Shown piece by piece: positions 24,280 to 35,029 of a stretch of 64,000 nt of DNA. The stretch is from Omphalotus guepiniiformis (taxonomy: Eukaryota; Basidiomycota; Agaricomycetes; Agaricales; Omphalotaceae), in contig JAQOOI010000019.1 in NCBI GenBank assembly GCA_028554645.1, positions 620,001-684,000 of the forward strand, written 5' to 3'. The position numbers and the translations under genes are program-made. The notes below the pieces were generated by a model. It was not told where the DNA came from and did no database searches. It saw only the letters and a list, made by a program, of their open reading frames with translations. The first letter of the stretch is position 1. The number at the start of each line of letters is the position of its first letter.

Positions 24280-26758
24280 ATGGGGTTTCTAACGCGTAGA
24301 ACAACGTCTTCGGAAAGGCCATACTTCGGTCTCACAGGTACAAAGCTCAACATATGGGTCTCGGTAGATGATTCCTCCCTTGCTCAAGTCAATGTACCTC
24401 TTTTTCACGCGTCGAATGTAAATGTAGGTCGCGTGTACAACAGCGATGACGCTCTTTGGTGAGTGAAAGAACTTTTGGAGGTGTTCAAGCTCTAGTTTGA
24501 CGTGTTGGATCGGATAGGGTACGATCAAGGAGTGTTTGGTGGAATCATTGTTACAGAGACTTTCCTACAAACGATGGGTAATCCTGGTAAGTTTTCCCGG
24601 GGTATCTGTGTGGTTTTGACGTGACCTTATGCGCATATAATCGAAGATTCTGAATTACAAGGAACTATCGTCTCGCTATACGACATAGGATGGTATGTGG
24701 TCTTCGTATAGGTTTTTAAGGAGATATCGCTCATTGCTTTGGCACTCAGTTTCTTTGGTGCAATGTTCACCTTGGTATTCGGCGAGTTGCTCAAATTGAA
24801 TCAATGCAAACTAACCATCAGCTAATGCGACCAATTTGTGTCGGTCAATCTAGGCGAGAACTTTGGACGGAAAAAGACATTCATTATAGGTGAGCTTATC
24901 TTCACTGCAGATATTAGCTACCGGGCGTAATGCATGATCCATCCGCAGGCATCGTTATCATGTCTATTGGGGCAGTTCTACAAGCATCCGCCTTCTCAGT
25001 CGCCCACATGATCGTCGCACGTCTGATAACTGGTATGTGGCCCTCCCCGGGTCTTCCTGCAACGTAATTCCAAGGCTGAATGAATTGTCATATGACTACC
25101 TTTTAGGCTTGGGGAACGGGTAAGTACAATTCAAAGCGCCATTTTCCCCTTTCCGTGAATGTATCGTAATCCCAGAGAGTTTACGCACGCCCATTTTAGC
25201 ATGAACACTGCGACTGCACCGGTATGGCAGAGTGAAACGTCCAAGGCTTCATGGAGAGGGAGGCTCATCGTCTTCTCAATGATGTTTGTGACACCTTCAT
25301 CGGGCATTGCGACAAAACACTGACTGGGACCTGTATAGAATGAACATTGCTGGTTTCTCGCTGAGTAATTGGATGACGTACGGATTCAGTTTCGTCGATA
25401 GCAGTGTCAGCTGGCGGTTCCCTATCGCCTTCCAGCTGGTCTTCTCGGTCATCCTTATTTCCACGGTTCCCTGGCTTCCAGAAAGTCCGCGTTGGCTTCT
25501 CGCTCACGGGTATGAAGAGGAAGGAGTGAAAGTGCTTGTCGCACTGGAAGGCGAGGGCGTGACAGCCACAGATCCCAAGATTGTCACTCAGAAATACGAA
25601 ATCTTGGAAGCGGTGAGGCTAGAGCGAGAGCAATCTCCAAGTTGGTCGGATATCTTCCACGGAAGGACGGGTGACACGGGCATGGTGAAGCGTCTTGTCC
25701 TTGGCGTAGGTGAGGATACTGGCGGTGTTTATATTTGTTCCAAGACACTAAATGATGGACATTGATCAGGAACACAGTGGATGCAACAATTTGTCGGAAT
25801 CAATGTCACCAGTTACTAGTGAGCTTCTTTCGTTGTTTCCTATTACTTCTTTCCCTTTACACATATTCTTGCAGTCTTCCCCTGGTGCTCCAAAACTCTG
25901 TAGGACTATCAAACACCATGTCCCGCCTCCTTGCTGCTTGCAATTCCCTTTCATATCTGGTTTTCTCCTTTGCGGGCCTCATGCTTATAGAACGTGCTGG
26001 CCGTCGTAAGCTCATGATGTGGGGAGCTGCAGGCCAGTGCGTATGCTACATCTTGATCGCTGGCCTCTTATCGCACGCGGATGGCACTGCGACCGGAGCC
26101 AAGTTCGGTGCAGGTGCAACCGCGTTCTTCTTCGTATATTATGTGTTCTTCGGAATCTGCTGGCAGGTTTGTTTCAGCGTCACTTTGTTTTTGCCACAAA
26201 CCTTGTACTCACCTCGTCAATGTCGTTCTTAGGGTGTCCCCTGGCTGTACCCCGTGGAAATTAACTCTCTAGCTATGCGTACGAAAGGCGCAGCGCTCGG
26301 TACAGGTAGTAATTGGATCTCGAACTACATCGTCGTGCAAATTACTCCGACTGGTATAGCCAATCTCGGATGGAGGTTCTATATCATATGGGCGGTTTTC
26401 AATGCTTTCTTCGTCCCAGTAAGCTTTTATTGAACGACAACGTTGGAAGAGCCGCTTACATCCCTTGCCTTCCATCTAATTTTTCTAGCTCATATGGTTC
26501 TTCTATCCAGAGACAGCAAACAGGCATCTTGAGGATATTGACAGGCTCTATCGCGAGAACAAGAACTTGCTCGTCGTTGTCGGAAACAAAGAGGCGACCC
26601 AGACTGAAAGACCACAGAGGTTCATCGAGACTGAAAACGAGAGGGCCTCGAAAGCAAAACTGTCCGAAACAGGAAGCCTGATTTCAAGAGTTGGTACGCC
26701 GAATAGGGACGACAAGCCGGATGTGGTCCACCAGGAGATTATTGACGCGAGATATTGA
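24280..26758 (+). CDS. MFS sugar (hexose-type) transporter (14 exons, 548 aa)
   Basis: Exons: 24280-24363, 24428-24458, 24518-24586, 24647-24692, 24750-24781, 24854-24889, 24949-25032, 25107-25119 (13 nt), 25200-25283, 25339-25709, 25770-25818, 25875-26166, 26233-26418, 26489-26758. Family signatures: GYDQGVFGG in helix 1, GENFGRKKT (the D/R-G-R-R/K motif), a PESPRWLL sequence before the central loop, the WMQQFVGIN helix, ERAGRRKLM, VPWLYPVEI and the closing PETANRHLEDID. Twelve transmembrane helices are expected at the plasma membrane, working as a proton-sugar symporter. Intron 5 starts with GC (GCGAGT, 24782) and is needed to give FGENFGRK. Substrate cannot be told from sequence. Confidence 0.93.
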
Positions 26759-27029
26759 AAGCGGCCCTTGACTGAACGCGGAGATTCGATCCAATGAGCT
26801 TTGGAAGCCAGATATTGGGATACCGGGAAGTATGCTTCTTCCTTCATCGCTTGATTTTGGGTTTTTCTTCGTGTTTCTATCTTTGGCTTGACCCCCTACG
26901 AGGATAATCCTAAATCAGACCGGCTCAAACCCAAAATGATGAGAGTGTAACCCTACGTTAGAATTTTGTACCATAAAAAGAAGACTTTGAAGTGTATTCC
27001 GTAGCACGAGCTGAATTCCATGAACTTGG
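26759..27029. other. Transporter 3' flank
   Basis: Short intergenic stretch leading to the inverted-repeat element. Confidence 0.5.
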
Positions 27030-27744
27030 TTAGACTCGCGACCAGTCATTTCACCTACGTGAGCATATTTGGACGGTAAACATCCAAATTTAGTTTGTTT
27101 TGATGAACAAACAAGATGCTCATGTGAAACGACTGGTCCTGACTAGGCTCGTGACCAGCTCGTTTCTAGAAACTGAGGCCACATGGCCTATCGGACCGTT
27201 GGTTCCGAAGACGTTTCGTAGAAACGGCTGGTACAAACGGTCGCGATTTTGGCAGGCGCCGCCTAGTGTGACATTGGACTTAGGCTCAGAACTTCAAAAT
27301 TTTTGTATTTTTGAGAGTACGAAATATATACGTTTTGAAGAACGCTGATTCGATTGATACAGGTGTCAAAAAAAATTTTTTTCTAGGTATTTTCGTGCCT
27401 GACTTTGAAGAATGAGGGAGGCTCTCCCACGCTTAGGTGTGTTTTGTTGGGCTGACAGTATCGCTCCGTGGGGTCAAAAAAAATTATTTCTATGATATAG
27501 ACTGTTGCGTTCAGCTCGACAAGAGACGGTGAATGGTATAGGTCACTCAGGAACTTTTTTTTACAAGTTGGAAGCCAGGATTTCACAAAGTCCAATGTCA
27601 CAAAACCGTGACCCCGCAAATGTGATGACAGTCAGGACCAGTCGTTTCACATGAGCATCTTGTTTGTTCATCAAAACAAACTAAATTTGGATGTTTACCG
27701 TCCAAATATGCTCACGTAGGTGAAATGACTGGTCGCGAGTCTAA
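27030..27744. mobile_element. MITE-like non-autonomous DNA element with perfect 114-bp terminal inverted repeats
   Basis: Positions 27030-27143 are an exact reverse complement of 27631-27744, by base-by-base comparison. The ends read TTAGACTCGCG; a TA dinucleotide at each end is compatible with a Tc1/mariner-type TA target duplication, though flanking ACTTG on both sides leaves the exact boundary open. The ~490-bp interior has no credible coding frame. Perfect identity of the arms indicates recent movement or gene conversion between them. Confidence 0.85.
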
Positions 27745-28074
27745 CTTGAAGTTTGTACTCTGCAATCTCAACCCGACGGCACCTGGACGGCACTGTCCGA
27801 GTCCTGCTGCTGCCATTGCTCGCATTCCCCGACTACTATGGATGTACTTAATTAATCAAAACGTTAGGCTTGTACGTCCCACATCTTTTGATATATCTCC
27901 TTCACGGCCACCTCATCACATCAGATGCGTAGAATTTAGCAGGAATTCAGTGGAGCTTCTTCGAAGTCCAGGCTCGCATATGACATCGCAGGATGCTCAC
28001 GGGAAGTGCTGATAAAAAGGGATGTAAACTGCACATTTGTTTGCTCTTCAAAACCCATCAAACAATTTGTATCG
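27745..28074. other. Intergenic region
   Basis: Promoter side of the dioxygenase gene; no exon seen. Confidence 0.5.
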
Positions 28075-29781
28075 ATGGTTGTCGCACCCCCCGGACATGG
28101 AGACTTGAATATCCTAGGTTCCTTGAGCGCCTTCGAATCGATCGAGGAAACACCTTGTATAGGAACGAGCTTCCCAGACAAGACCGTTCAACTTTCGAGC
28201 TTCCTCACAGCTGCGAACTCAGACGAGCTCATCAAGGATCTCGCGACTCTCGTCGCACATCGCGGTGTTGTGTTTTTCAAAGACCAGGATCTGGAGATTG
28301 AGCAACAGAAGGAGTTGGCGCAGAGGATGGGTAGGCTTTCTGGGAAGCCGGAAAGTTCAACGTTGCATAGACATCCGATTTCGGAGGATACGCCTGAGCT
28401 TGGGGCGGATGTTTCGGTTATTTCTTCGTTGGGGTATGGTACCTTCCGTAATCATCTTGAGATGTTCGAAGCTGAGCGCTTTCTTGTAGAGGAATTTCAC
28501 GCGTTTCGAGGATTGCGGCAAATGAGATTAGGCGCGCGAGTAAGTTGGCCATGTACATCCGAGTTTGTCGTGTACTTGACCTTATCGTTACGATCTGGTA
28601 TGTTTTAGGTGAAGGTTGGCACGCTGATATCACTTTTGAGCGCGTTCCGTCGGATTACGCTGTCAGTCGCACCTTTGTCCTGATGTTACTTGCCTAATTC
28701 GAATTTGAATGAATGTACTGTAGATTCTCAAGATGCATACCCTTCCGCCAAGTGAGTCTCCATTCATTTTATGATCACGAGCGCGGCACCGTGTACCCAT
28801 CATATCGACTTATATCTTGCCGTAGCGGGAGGCGATACCCTTGTAAGTTTTATTCTGATATAGTATTGCCTTTTCCTTATTCCCTGGAATCATATCAGTG
28901 GGCGAGGCAAGTTCGCATTCCCTCCGAGATCTGAGGATCATTGAAATGTGTTAATATCTTTTGCCTCTTTCGTAGTGGATACGAAGCGTATGACAGGCTT
29001 TCACCCGCATTTCAAAAGTTCCTTGAAGGCTTGACGGCAGTCCATGATGCTATGTATTTTGTCAGGGTTCGTCGTTCATCAATGTTTCTGCGTTGAACTT
29101 GCTGATGATAATACTTGCCACTTAGCACGCTGACGCAAATGGCCTCAAGATTCAAGATCGAAGAGGTTCGCCAGAGAATACTGGGAGGGAACTACTCGCC
29201 GTGCAGTGAGTACCACAAATGTCGATTTCCGTTGAAATGCGGCACGATGCTAATTCTTTCGTTCGTGACATGCATCCTGTGATTAGAACTAATCCTGTTA
29301 CGGGATTCAAGACGATTTTCGTTAACAGAGAGTAAGTCTCTCCAATCGGTCAAGATTCACTTAGCAGCTTTTATTATTTTGCGTTTTGTTAGATTTACAA
29401 AGCGCATCGTTGAACTTGGGCCTGATGAGTCCGACGATATCCTCAACTACCTGTTCAGACACATCGCAGATAATCATGATCTTCAAGTGAGTCACCCTCT
29501 TATATGGGGCATTGTAACTCACTATCTCTGGCAGGTGAGGTATAAATGGAAGAAGAACGATATCGCGATCTGGGACAATCGTGTTGCTTTCCATACCGCT
29601 ACGTGAGTCCTTCCACCTTTCAAGCTGAGGTTGATGAGTCGTTGTTCAAGCATCATTGCATACTTGTACAAATGACTACGAAGGACATCGTCAAGGGAAT
29701 CGAGTGGTCAGTATTGGGGAGAAACCTTTCTTTGATCCCAAATCAAGGTCCAGGAGGGAAGCACTCGGTCTTAAAGCTTAA
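28075..29781 (+). CDS. TauD/TfdA-family Fe(II)/2-oxoglutarate dioxygenase, possibly splice-impaired
   Basis: Exons traced: 28075-28433, 28490-28539, 28609-28661, 28724-28751, 28826-28842, 28899-28906 (8 nt, ending at a GC donor), 28976 onward, then several to a stop at 29781. Family blocks are GVVFFKDQDL, EGWHADITFE (iron ligands His and Asp), the HTLPP block followed by GGDTL, WASGYEAYD, TNPVTGFK, FVNREFTKR, IWDNRVAFHTAT (distal His) and a C-terminal NRVVSIGE (2-oxoglutarate Arg). The family oxidises sulfonates, taurine or related compounds in the cytosol. Two introns lack the expected AG: before HPVIR (29270-29271 reads AT) and before NDYEG (29668-29669 reads AC). Downstream or alternative sites could keep the frame but change conserved residues, so the gene may be decaying. 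Confidence 0.8.
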
Positions 29782-29919
29782 AACGTGTACTAGTCAATCT
29801 TGACCTTCATTTCATTTTGTACACTATAACGAACCATTATGACACCTCCCATTTCAAGATTTTGTACAGACTTGCACAAAGACAAACATTTAAACCGCAT
29901 TCCCCCCTCCATCTACTGC

Positions 29920-32007
29920 CTACAGACCATTACTAGCACATGCAAAAGCCGAACCTACCATCTGAGCATGATAAGAGTTGATGATACTCTTGATTGAAAC
30001 CTAAAAGCAAGAAGTTGTTCAGTCTTTGAATGGCGTCGTGCAGAAAAGTTTGTTACGTATGTGCCAACAATGAGGATGTAGTAACCCAGAAGAATGAGAA
30101 AGTAATTCACGAGAGTTTCTGTAGACCTCAGGGCCCCGTTCCATCTCTCCTTCCCAGGATATAGAGATAGATAAGCCATTGCCCAGAAAAAATGAAGCTA
30201 GAACAGTAAGTTTGATGGGATGGGAACGAGATGGAACAGATACTTACCCGAACCATCCATCTTTGAAAAGCGGTAAGAGGATAAGCAATCTATCTTACAA
30301 GCAATATGATGACATTCTCACCGAATAACGAGCTCATCAAGCTGAGCATTTCTGAAAAGAAAGGAATCGCTGAAGCTATGACAAACGCAATGATCCACGT
30401 CGTAGCTATGATTCCAACCCACACTGACCAACCTACCACCGTATGCGAGTGGCGATGGTGAGAGTTACGGAAAATCCTGAAGAACGTGAAGCGCGCAATG
30501 ATAGACTGATACACATGCATGGTTAATACAAGACTTGTTTTCAGAACGAGATTTCGAAGGGAAAACTGACGGAATATAGAGATCCCAAGTAGATGATTGT
30601 CGGTATGGCGAACGAATATGCGATTTTCTTGAATGTGGGTTGTAGAGATCCGAATGCGGGTGAAGTCATATATTGGTTTCCTGGAGATTTGTATAAGATG
30701 AACTATAATAAAGAGCATATGTAGTTGAATGCGCGGACTTACCAACGTAATGGTAGATCAGTGCACCACACAATGTATACACTGTGCTGCGGCAATCATC
30801 GTTGCCCATAACGCTAAGGGGGAGATAAGCAAACGACACAATGTGTGAGGTACATATGTAAGTACGTGCCTTTAGGAAAGTCCTTGGGGTTCCTCATCTC
30901 GGCTATGAACTAAAAGATCATCTCGATATAAATGGTAATTGCGGAGTGAGAGATATTCATACCGAAGGGATGATTGCTTGACCGACAAATGTAAACGTGA
31001 TGTTCAAAAACGCGGACATCCCTATTTGAAAGCAATGAAGGAAAGCGTCATGAAATGATACATACCAGCCAGCCACATACGTTGTCCCTCTAACTGGTAT
31101 CACTGTGACAATTGGTTCTTCACCGGGAATGTACCCGAAGGGATGGTTCTGAACACCAGCGAATATGATGGCAAGCAGAACAGCAATACCCATAGTCACA
31201 GCACTGAAGACACCCAAACCGGACATTTGACTCAATGTTCTCGGCAACGATACAAAGAAGCAAATCAACGCAGTGATGACCTGCTTAAGAATTTACCAGC
31301 GTGACCTGATGAGTATCAAGTACAACTCACACCAAAGATCATCGTACAATCGGCTGAACCAGTCAATGTATTCAAGAGCTCTGTGCCCACCAATACGTGT
31401 AACACTGAGGGAAAGAGAATTAGCTTCCTCGTGGGCTTCAGGTCTGTAGGTACTAACACTTGTATGAAGAGATTGTTCAAAACGAAAAACAGGGAAGTTA
31501 TATTATACGCCAGCTGAGAGCCTCCAAACAACTTTTGGCCAATATCGCATATATCGCGCAATTCAGGATGCTTTATACAATACCGGCCAAGTATCAAGGA
31601 CGTATACAAGCAGGCTGCTGCAACAGCTAGCGGCACGATCACGCCAGGGACAAGATCGAGTATTGAAAAAGACCTATCGCGTAGTGTCATTATTGAAACT
31701 ATGCCCCGAAACAGGCAGAATATACCACGGAAAAGACAAAATTGACAGACATATGTACCCCGAGAAGAGAAGAGCTGCTGTCTGAGCTCAGGATCGTAAG
31801 AGATTCGCGCTGAGGACAAAAAAGAGAACAAACGCTCACCTTCTGCCACGAACAAGTCCTATACTTGATATCATGTCCAGTTTCTTGAGAAATCTGTGTT
31901 CCAACAATCAGAACTTCAGAATTTGCATTATCGCTGATACTAGGAGCGCTTTCTCCACTTTTGAGAGAAGATGTGTCTGCGATGTCCGGATCGTACTCGG
32001 AGGCCAT
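29920..32007 (-). CDS. AAAP-family amino acid transporter (multi-exon)
   Basis: Starts MASEYDPDIADTSS at 32007 and ends GSAFACASNGL at 29920. After a ~60-residue cytosolic N-terminus come the family hallmarks: WQKTAALLFSGYICLSILSF, LDLVPGVIVPLA, GRYCIKHPELRDICDIGQ, LNTLTGS, VITALICFFVSLPRTLSQ, MSAFLNITFTFVGQAI and FIAEMRNPKDFPKAL. About eleven helices are expected in a vacuolar or plasma membrane. One intron (near 31022-31072) shows a GGCT tandem duplication at its donor, so splicing it shifts the frame whereas retaining it keeps the frame open. The gene is divergent from the receptor-like gene at 33006. Confidence 0.85.
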
Positions 32008-33005
32008 TCCTTATCAATGAGAGTAGGGAAGAATTGGGCTAGCGCCGCGCTCTAGTACTCTCCCACTTCCTCATGCCCTGATGGGTTTTGTCAGGTCAGA
32101 AGCATATCGGAAGCCTCGTCTATTCTCTGGAGAGTTAATCGAGCTTCCCGGCTGGGATAGAGCGTATGTCAAAGAGAAGCCTTGCGTCTGTAAGCATGTA
32201 GCTTGTAAGATTTGCAAGCTCCGTAGTGCTAGGCTGCAGTTGTTTCTGGAAGTACGGAAGCGTGGCGTGGAAAAAGATTACCTATGTATGTTAGGTTACA
32301 TAACCAGACTGCCTATGCTGCCGGCACTTCTTCAGCCTGCGCAAGATTCAAACCATCCTTAAACCACTGACTATTGCTCGATTTCGCCTCAAAATTTCTT
32401 GCATGAACTCTCAAAACTCGATGCATTCACACATATACATGGGATGGATCTTTGAAAACTCGTTACTCCATAAACCATTCTGCATCCAAGAACGAGTCCA
32501 TCCCCAAGGTCCCGGTAACCATCAGAAGTAACTCAATCTCCTCAGAGGCTCAGACCCTTCACAGAACTCTATAAATCAGCGCTTCTTCCAGCTTCTCGTA
32601 AATATCAAGAACTCTGATCGTGATCTCTTTACTCTAACGCCTGGTCAGCTGTGGAATTCCTACCACACTCCGACGATCGCCGTTTTTGCTGAAACTCGCT
32701 CAATGGTACTAACGCTCACTCTCTGAAAATTTCTTCCAGATAGACATATTCACTTATCACACACTTTCCAACCTCTATGGCGAACGAGGAGCTCACGTTG
32801 GAGTCGGAAATTATCAAGAAAGGACCGACGCCTGAGAATTGTTTACAGCTCTTCTTATAATAGCTGTATCATCAATTCTATTGAAATGTCTTCCTTTTTG
32901 GAGTATGTCCGAGTATTTAGCCCAAACGAATGTCTGCAGTTTCTATCCCCGTCCGTCAGTTTGAAAGTCCACACCACTCTCGAGTCTCCGCCTTGAGTGA
33001 ACAAG
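32008..33005. other. Divergent intergenic region
   Basis: Lies between the AAAP transporter (minus) and receptor-like gene A (plus) and should hold both promoters. The frame at 32081-32362 has no supporting splice or homology signal. Confidence 0.5.
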
Positions 33006-34929
33006 ATGGCATTCGTGTTCACTCCAGAGATGGACAAAATCTCGTACGTTTATCCTTCAATGGGAGGAGGTTTGTTGCTTACAATTTTCTTATAGGAACC
33101 AGCTATGGGCAGTGACTTCGGCAGTCGGAGCTGGACTCTGCTTTTTCGTTCTGCTGGTCATTGCTGCTGTATGGTACCATCCGAAATCGCGTGCTCACCT
33201 GGACCGGGTCAGTTTTCGCATTGTGATCTATGCACTTCTTGCCAAGTACCACCCACTTTCTATTCGTCCTCGAGAAGGTCTTCATAACACTTTCGCAGTC
33301 TAATCTTTGGTATCGCAAGCGCAGTCGCAGGCTTTCTCACCGCCCCTGGTTTCCTTTGCGGCTTCTCTGTTTTCATTCTTCAAGTAAGAACCGCTGTCTC
33401 CGGAAACACGTTCCAATACTAACCCGATCTTGTCGTATAGCTAACGTTGCAACTCTCAAGTTTTCTTTTGTTCAGTATCTCTCTGAATCTTCAGTAAGTA
33501 CCAGGCGATTTGGGATGTTTCCTAGGAGTTTTTCTGAGGTGATTATAGGCTTGTCGTGGTCCATGGCATTAACGGGCAGAGGATGGAGAAGTTCTATCTA
33601 ATCGCATCAGCCTGCATTTCGGTCGTTTTAACGGTGCCGACCTATGCCGCAAAACAATACGGGTACGCGGTTCCTTCTGTTTTGACTTTAAAAAACTCAT
33701 ATTCCTACGGGTGGGACCCTCTAGTGCAAGACTGCTGGTATACCAATGATAACCCTTCGCAGCGAACTATCTGGCAGGTTAGTGCTGTTGCTTTTTCGCC
33801 TTTGCCAAGTTATCGATCAGTTCGAGCTTTATCGTAGGTTACAACACAGTTGGCATGGACTGCGTTAGCAGCCCTTGGAGAAATTATCTGTTCGACAACT
33901 GTTCTAATTTTTATGCTTAAACACTCCATGCGTTGCTGTATGATCTAAAGGCTGCGCAGATGATGGTGATGTCTGCTTTCTTCACTATAGATGCGTCTAC
34001 GACGAGTGTACATCTCAAAAAACTCGAGAACTATGTCGCATGGGCTTTCGACAATTTCTCCACAAGTCATTCACGCAAACCATCATAAGCAAATCATTCT
34101 TCGTATCGGTATGTTTTATCAATATCATTATGAATAGTGTATAAATGCTCATTCGGGGTAGCGTTGTACCCAATCGCCTCGTGCTTCGTGAATCTCTTGA
34201 GTATTGTGTGCGTTCTTCATGCGACCGTCAGAGGTGGCCTGCACAATATGAACGTGAGCGCATCCCTTCATGCGTGTGTAGATCACACCATCTCATATTG
34301 CCTTAGGATTACCGTATTGCTCTGCTCAGTAGGTTACAATCAACACAACACACTTCCTTCTCACTTACAGATTTTCACGGGGCTTCCAGGCGATTTCTTA
34401 TACGGCGGACGTGCTATAGTGTATGCTCTCTTAGCAGCAGCTGATCCGGTAAGTTTTCTAGCCAGTTTCTGTTAGACCCTTAACTGATTTAAGCAATATC
34501 CACCCTTAGGCTCTCGTCAGAGGTGTGAAGACTCTCTTCGCTGAACTGTTCTACCACACAAATTCCCAGACGACTTCAACAACGAAACATACCCCATCAG
34601 AAGATTTTCCGGACACGTCGACCACCGCGACCGTACCACCATCATCGAACCCTCTGATAGTGCACATTGAGCTCTCAACGATGCAGTTCCCGCCAGATAA
34701 AAGCCTAGCGGATAAATCTGGCAGTGAAGGCGTAGCCGTGTCCTCTGAAGCCATACATAAAACCAGCAATGAGTTTGGTTCACAGAATCGTTCCGAGGCT
34801 GAATTTGGTGATGAGTCACTGCCTGCAGTGGCGGATACGGAGAGGCAGAGAACACCTGTCCTTGATCTTCAGAGGAGATATCAAGAAACGCAGAGGCAGG
34901 AACAGGACGCTTTTAGGAGACAGATTTGA
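33006..34929 (+). CDS. Seven-helix receptor-like protein, copy A (possible pseudogene)
   Basis: Exons start 33006-33043, 33096-33245, 33299-33383 and continue to the stop at 34929. Blocks include MAFVFTPEMDKIS, NQLWAVTSAVGAG, the first helix ending WYHPKSR, APGFLCGFSVFILQ, GQRMEKFYLIAS, a WDPLVQDCWY extracellular loop, ALYPIASCFVN, DFLYGGRAIVYALLAA and a polar tail ending QEQDAFRRQI. Seven hydrophobic segments and a cysteine-bearing loop suggest a G-protein-coupled receptor (cAMP-receptor/Git3-like), but I cannot name the family firmly. Compared with copy B (37826-39728) one intron acceptor reads CGG instead of CAG near 33708-33710 (frame stays open if retained), and another donor reads AT instead of GT at 33928. 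Confidence 0.75.
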
Positions 34930-35029
34930 TATGAACATGTAATGAAACACCTGCGTAGTATATGTGCTTGTAAAGTCCGCTCGTTTAGTGTATGTAATTG
35001 TGATACTCCACTCCACTTAATAGATTGTG

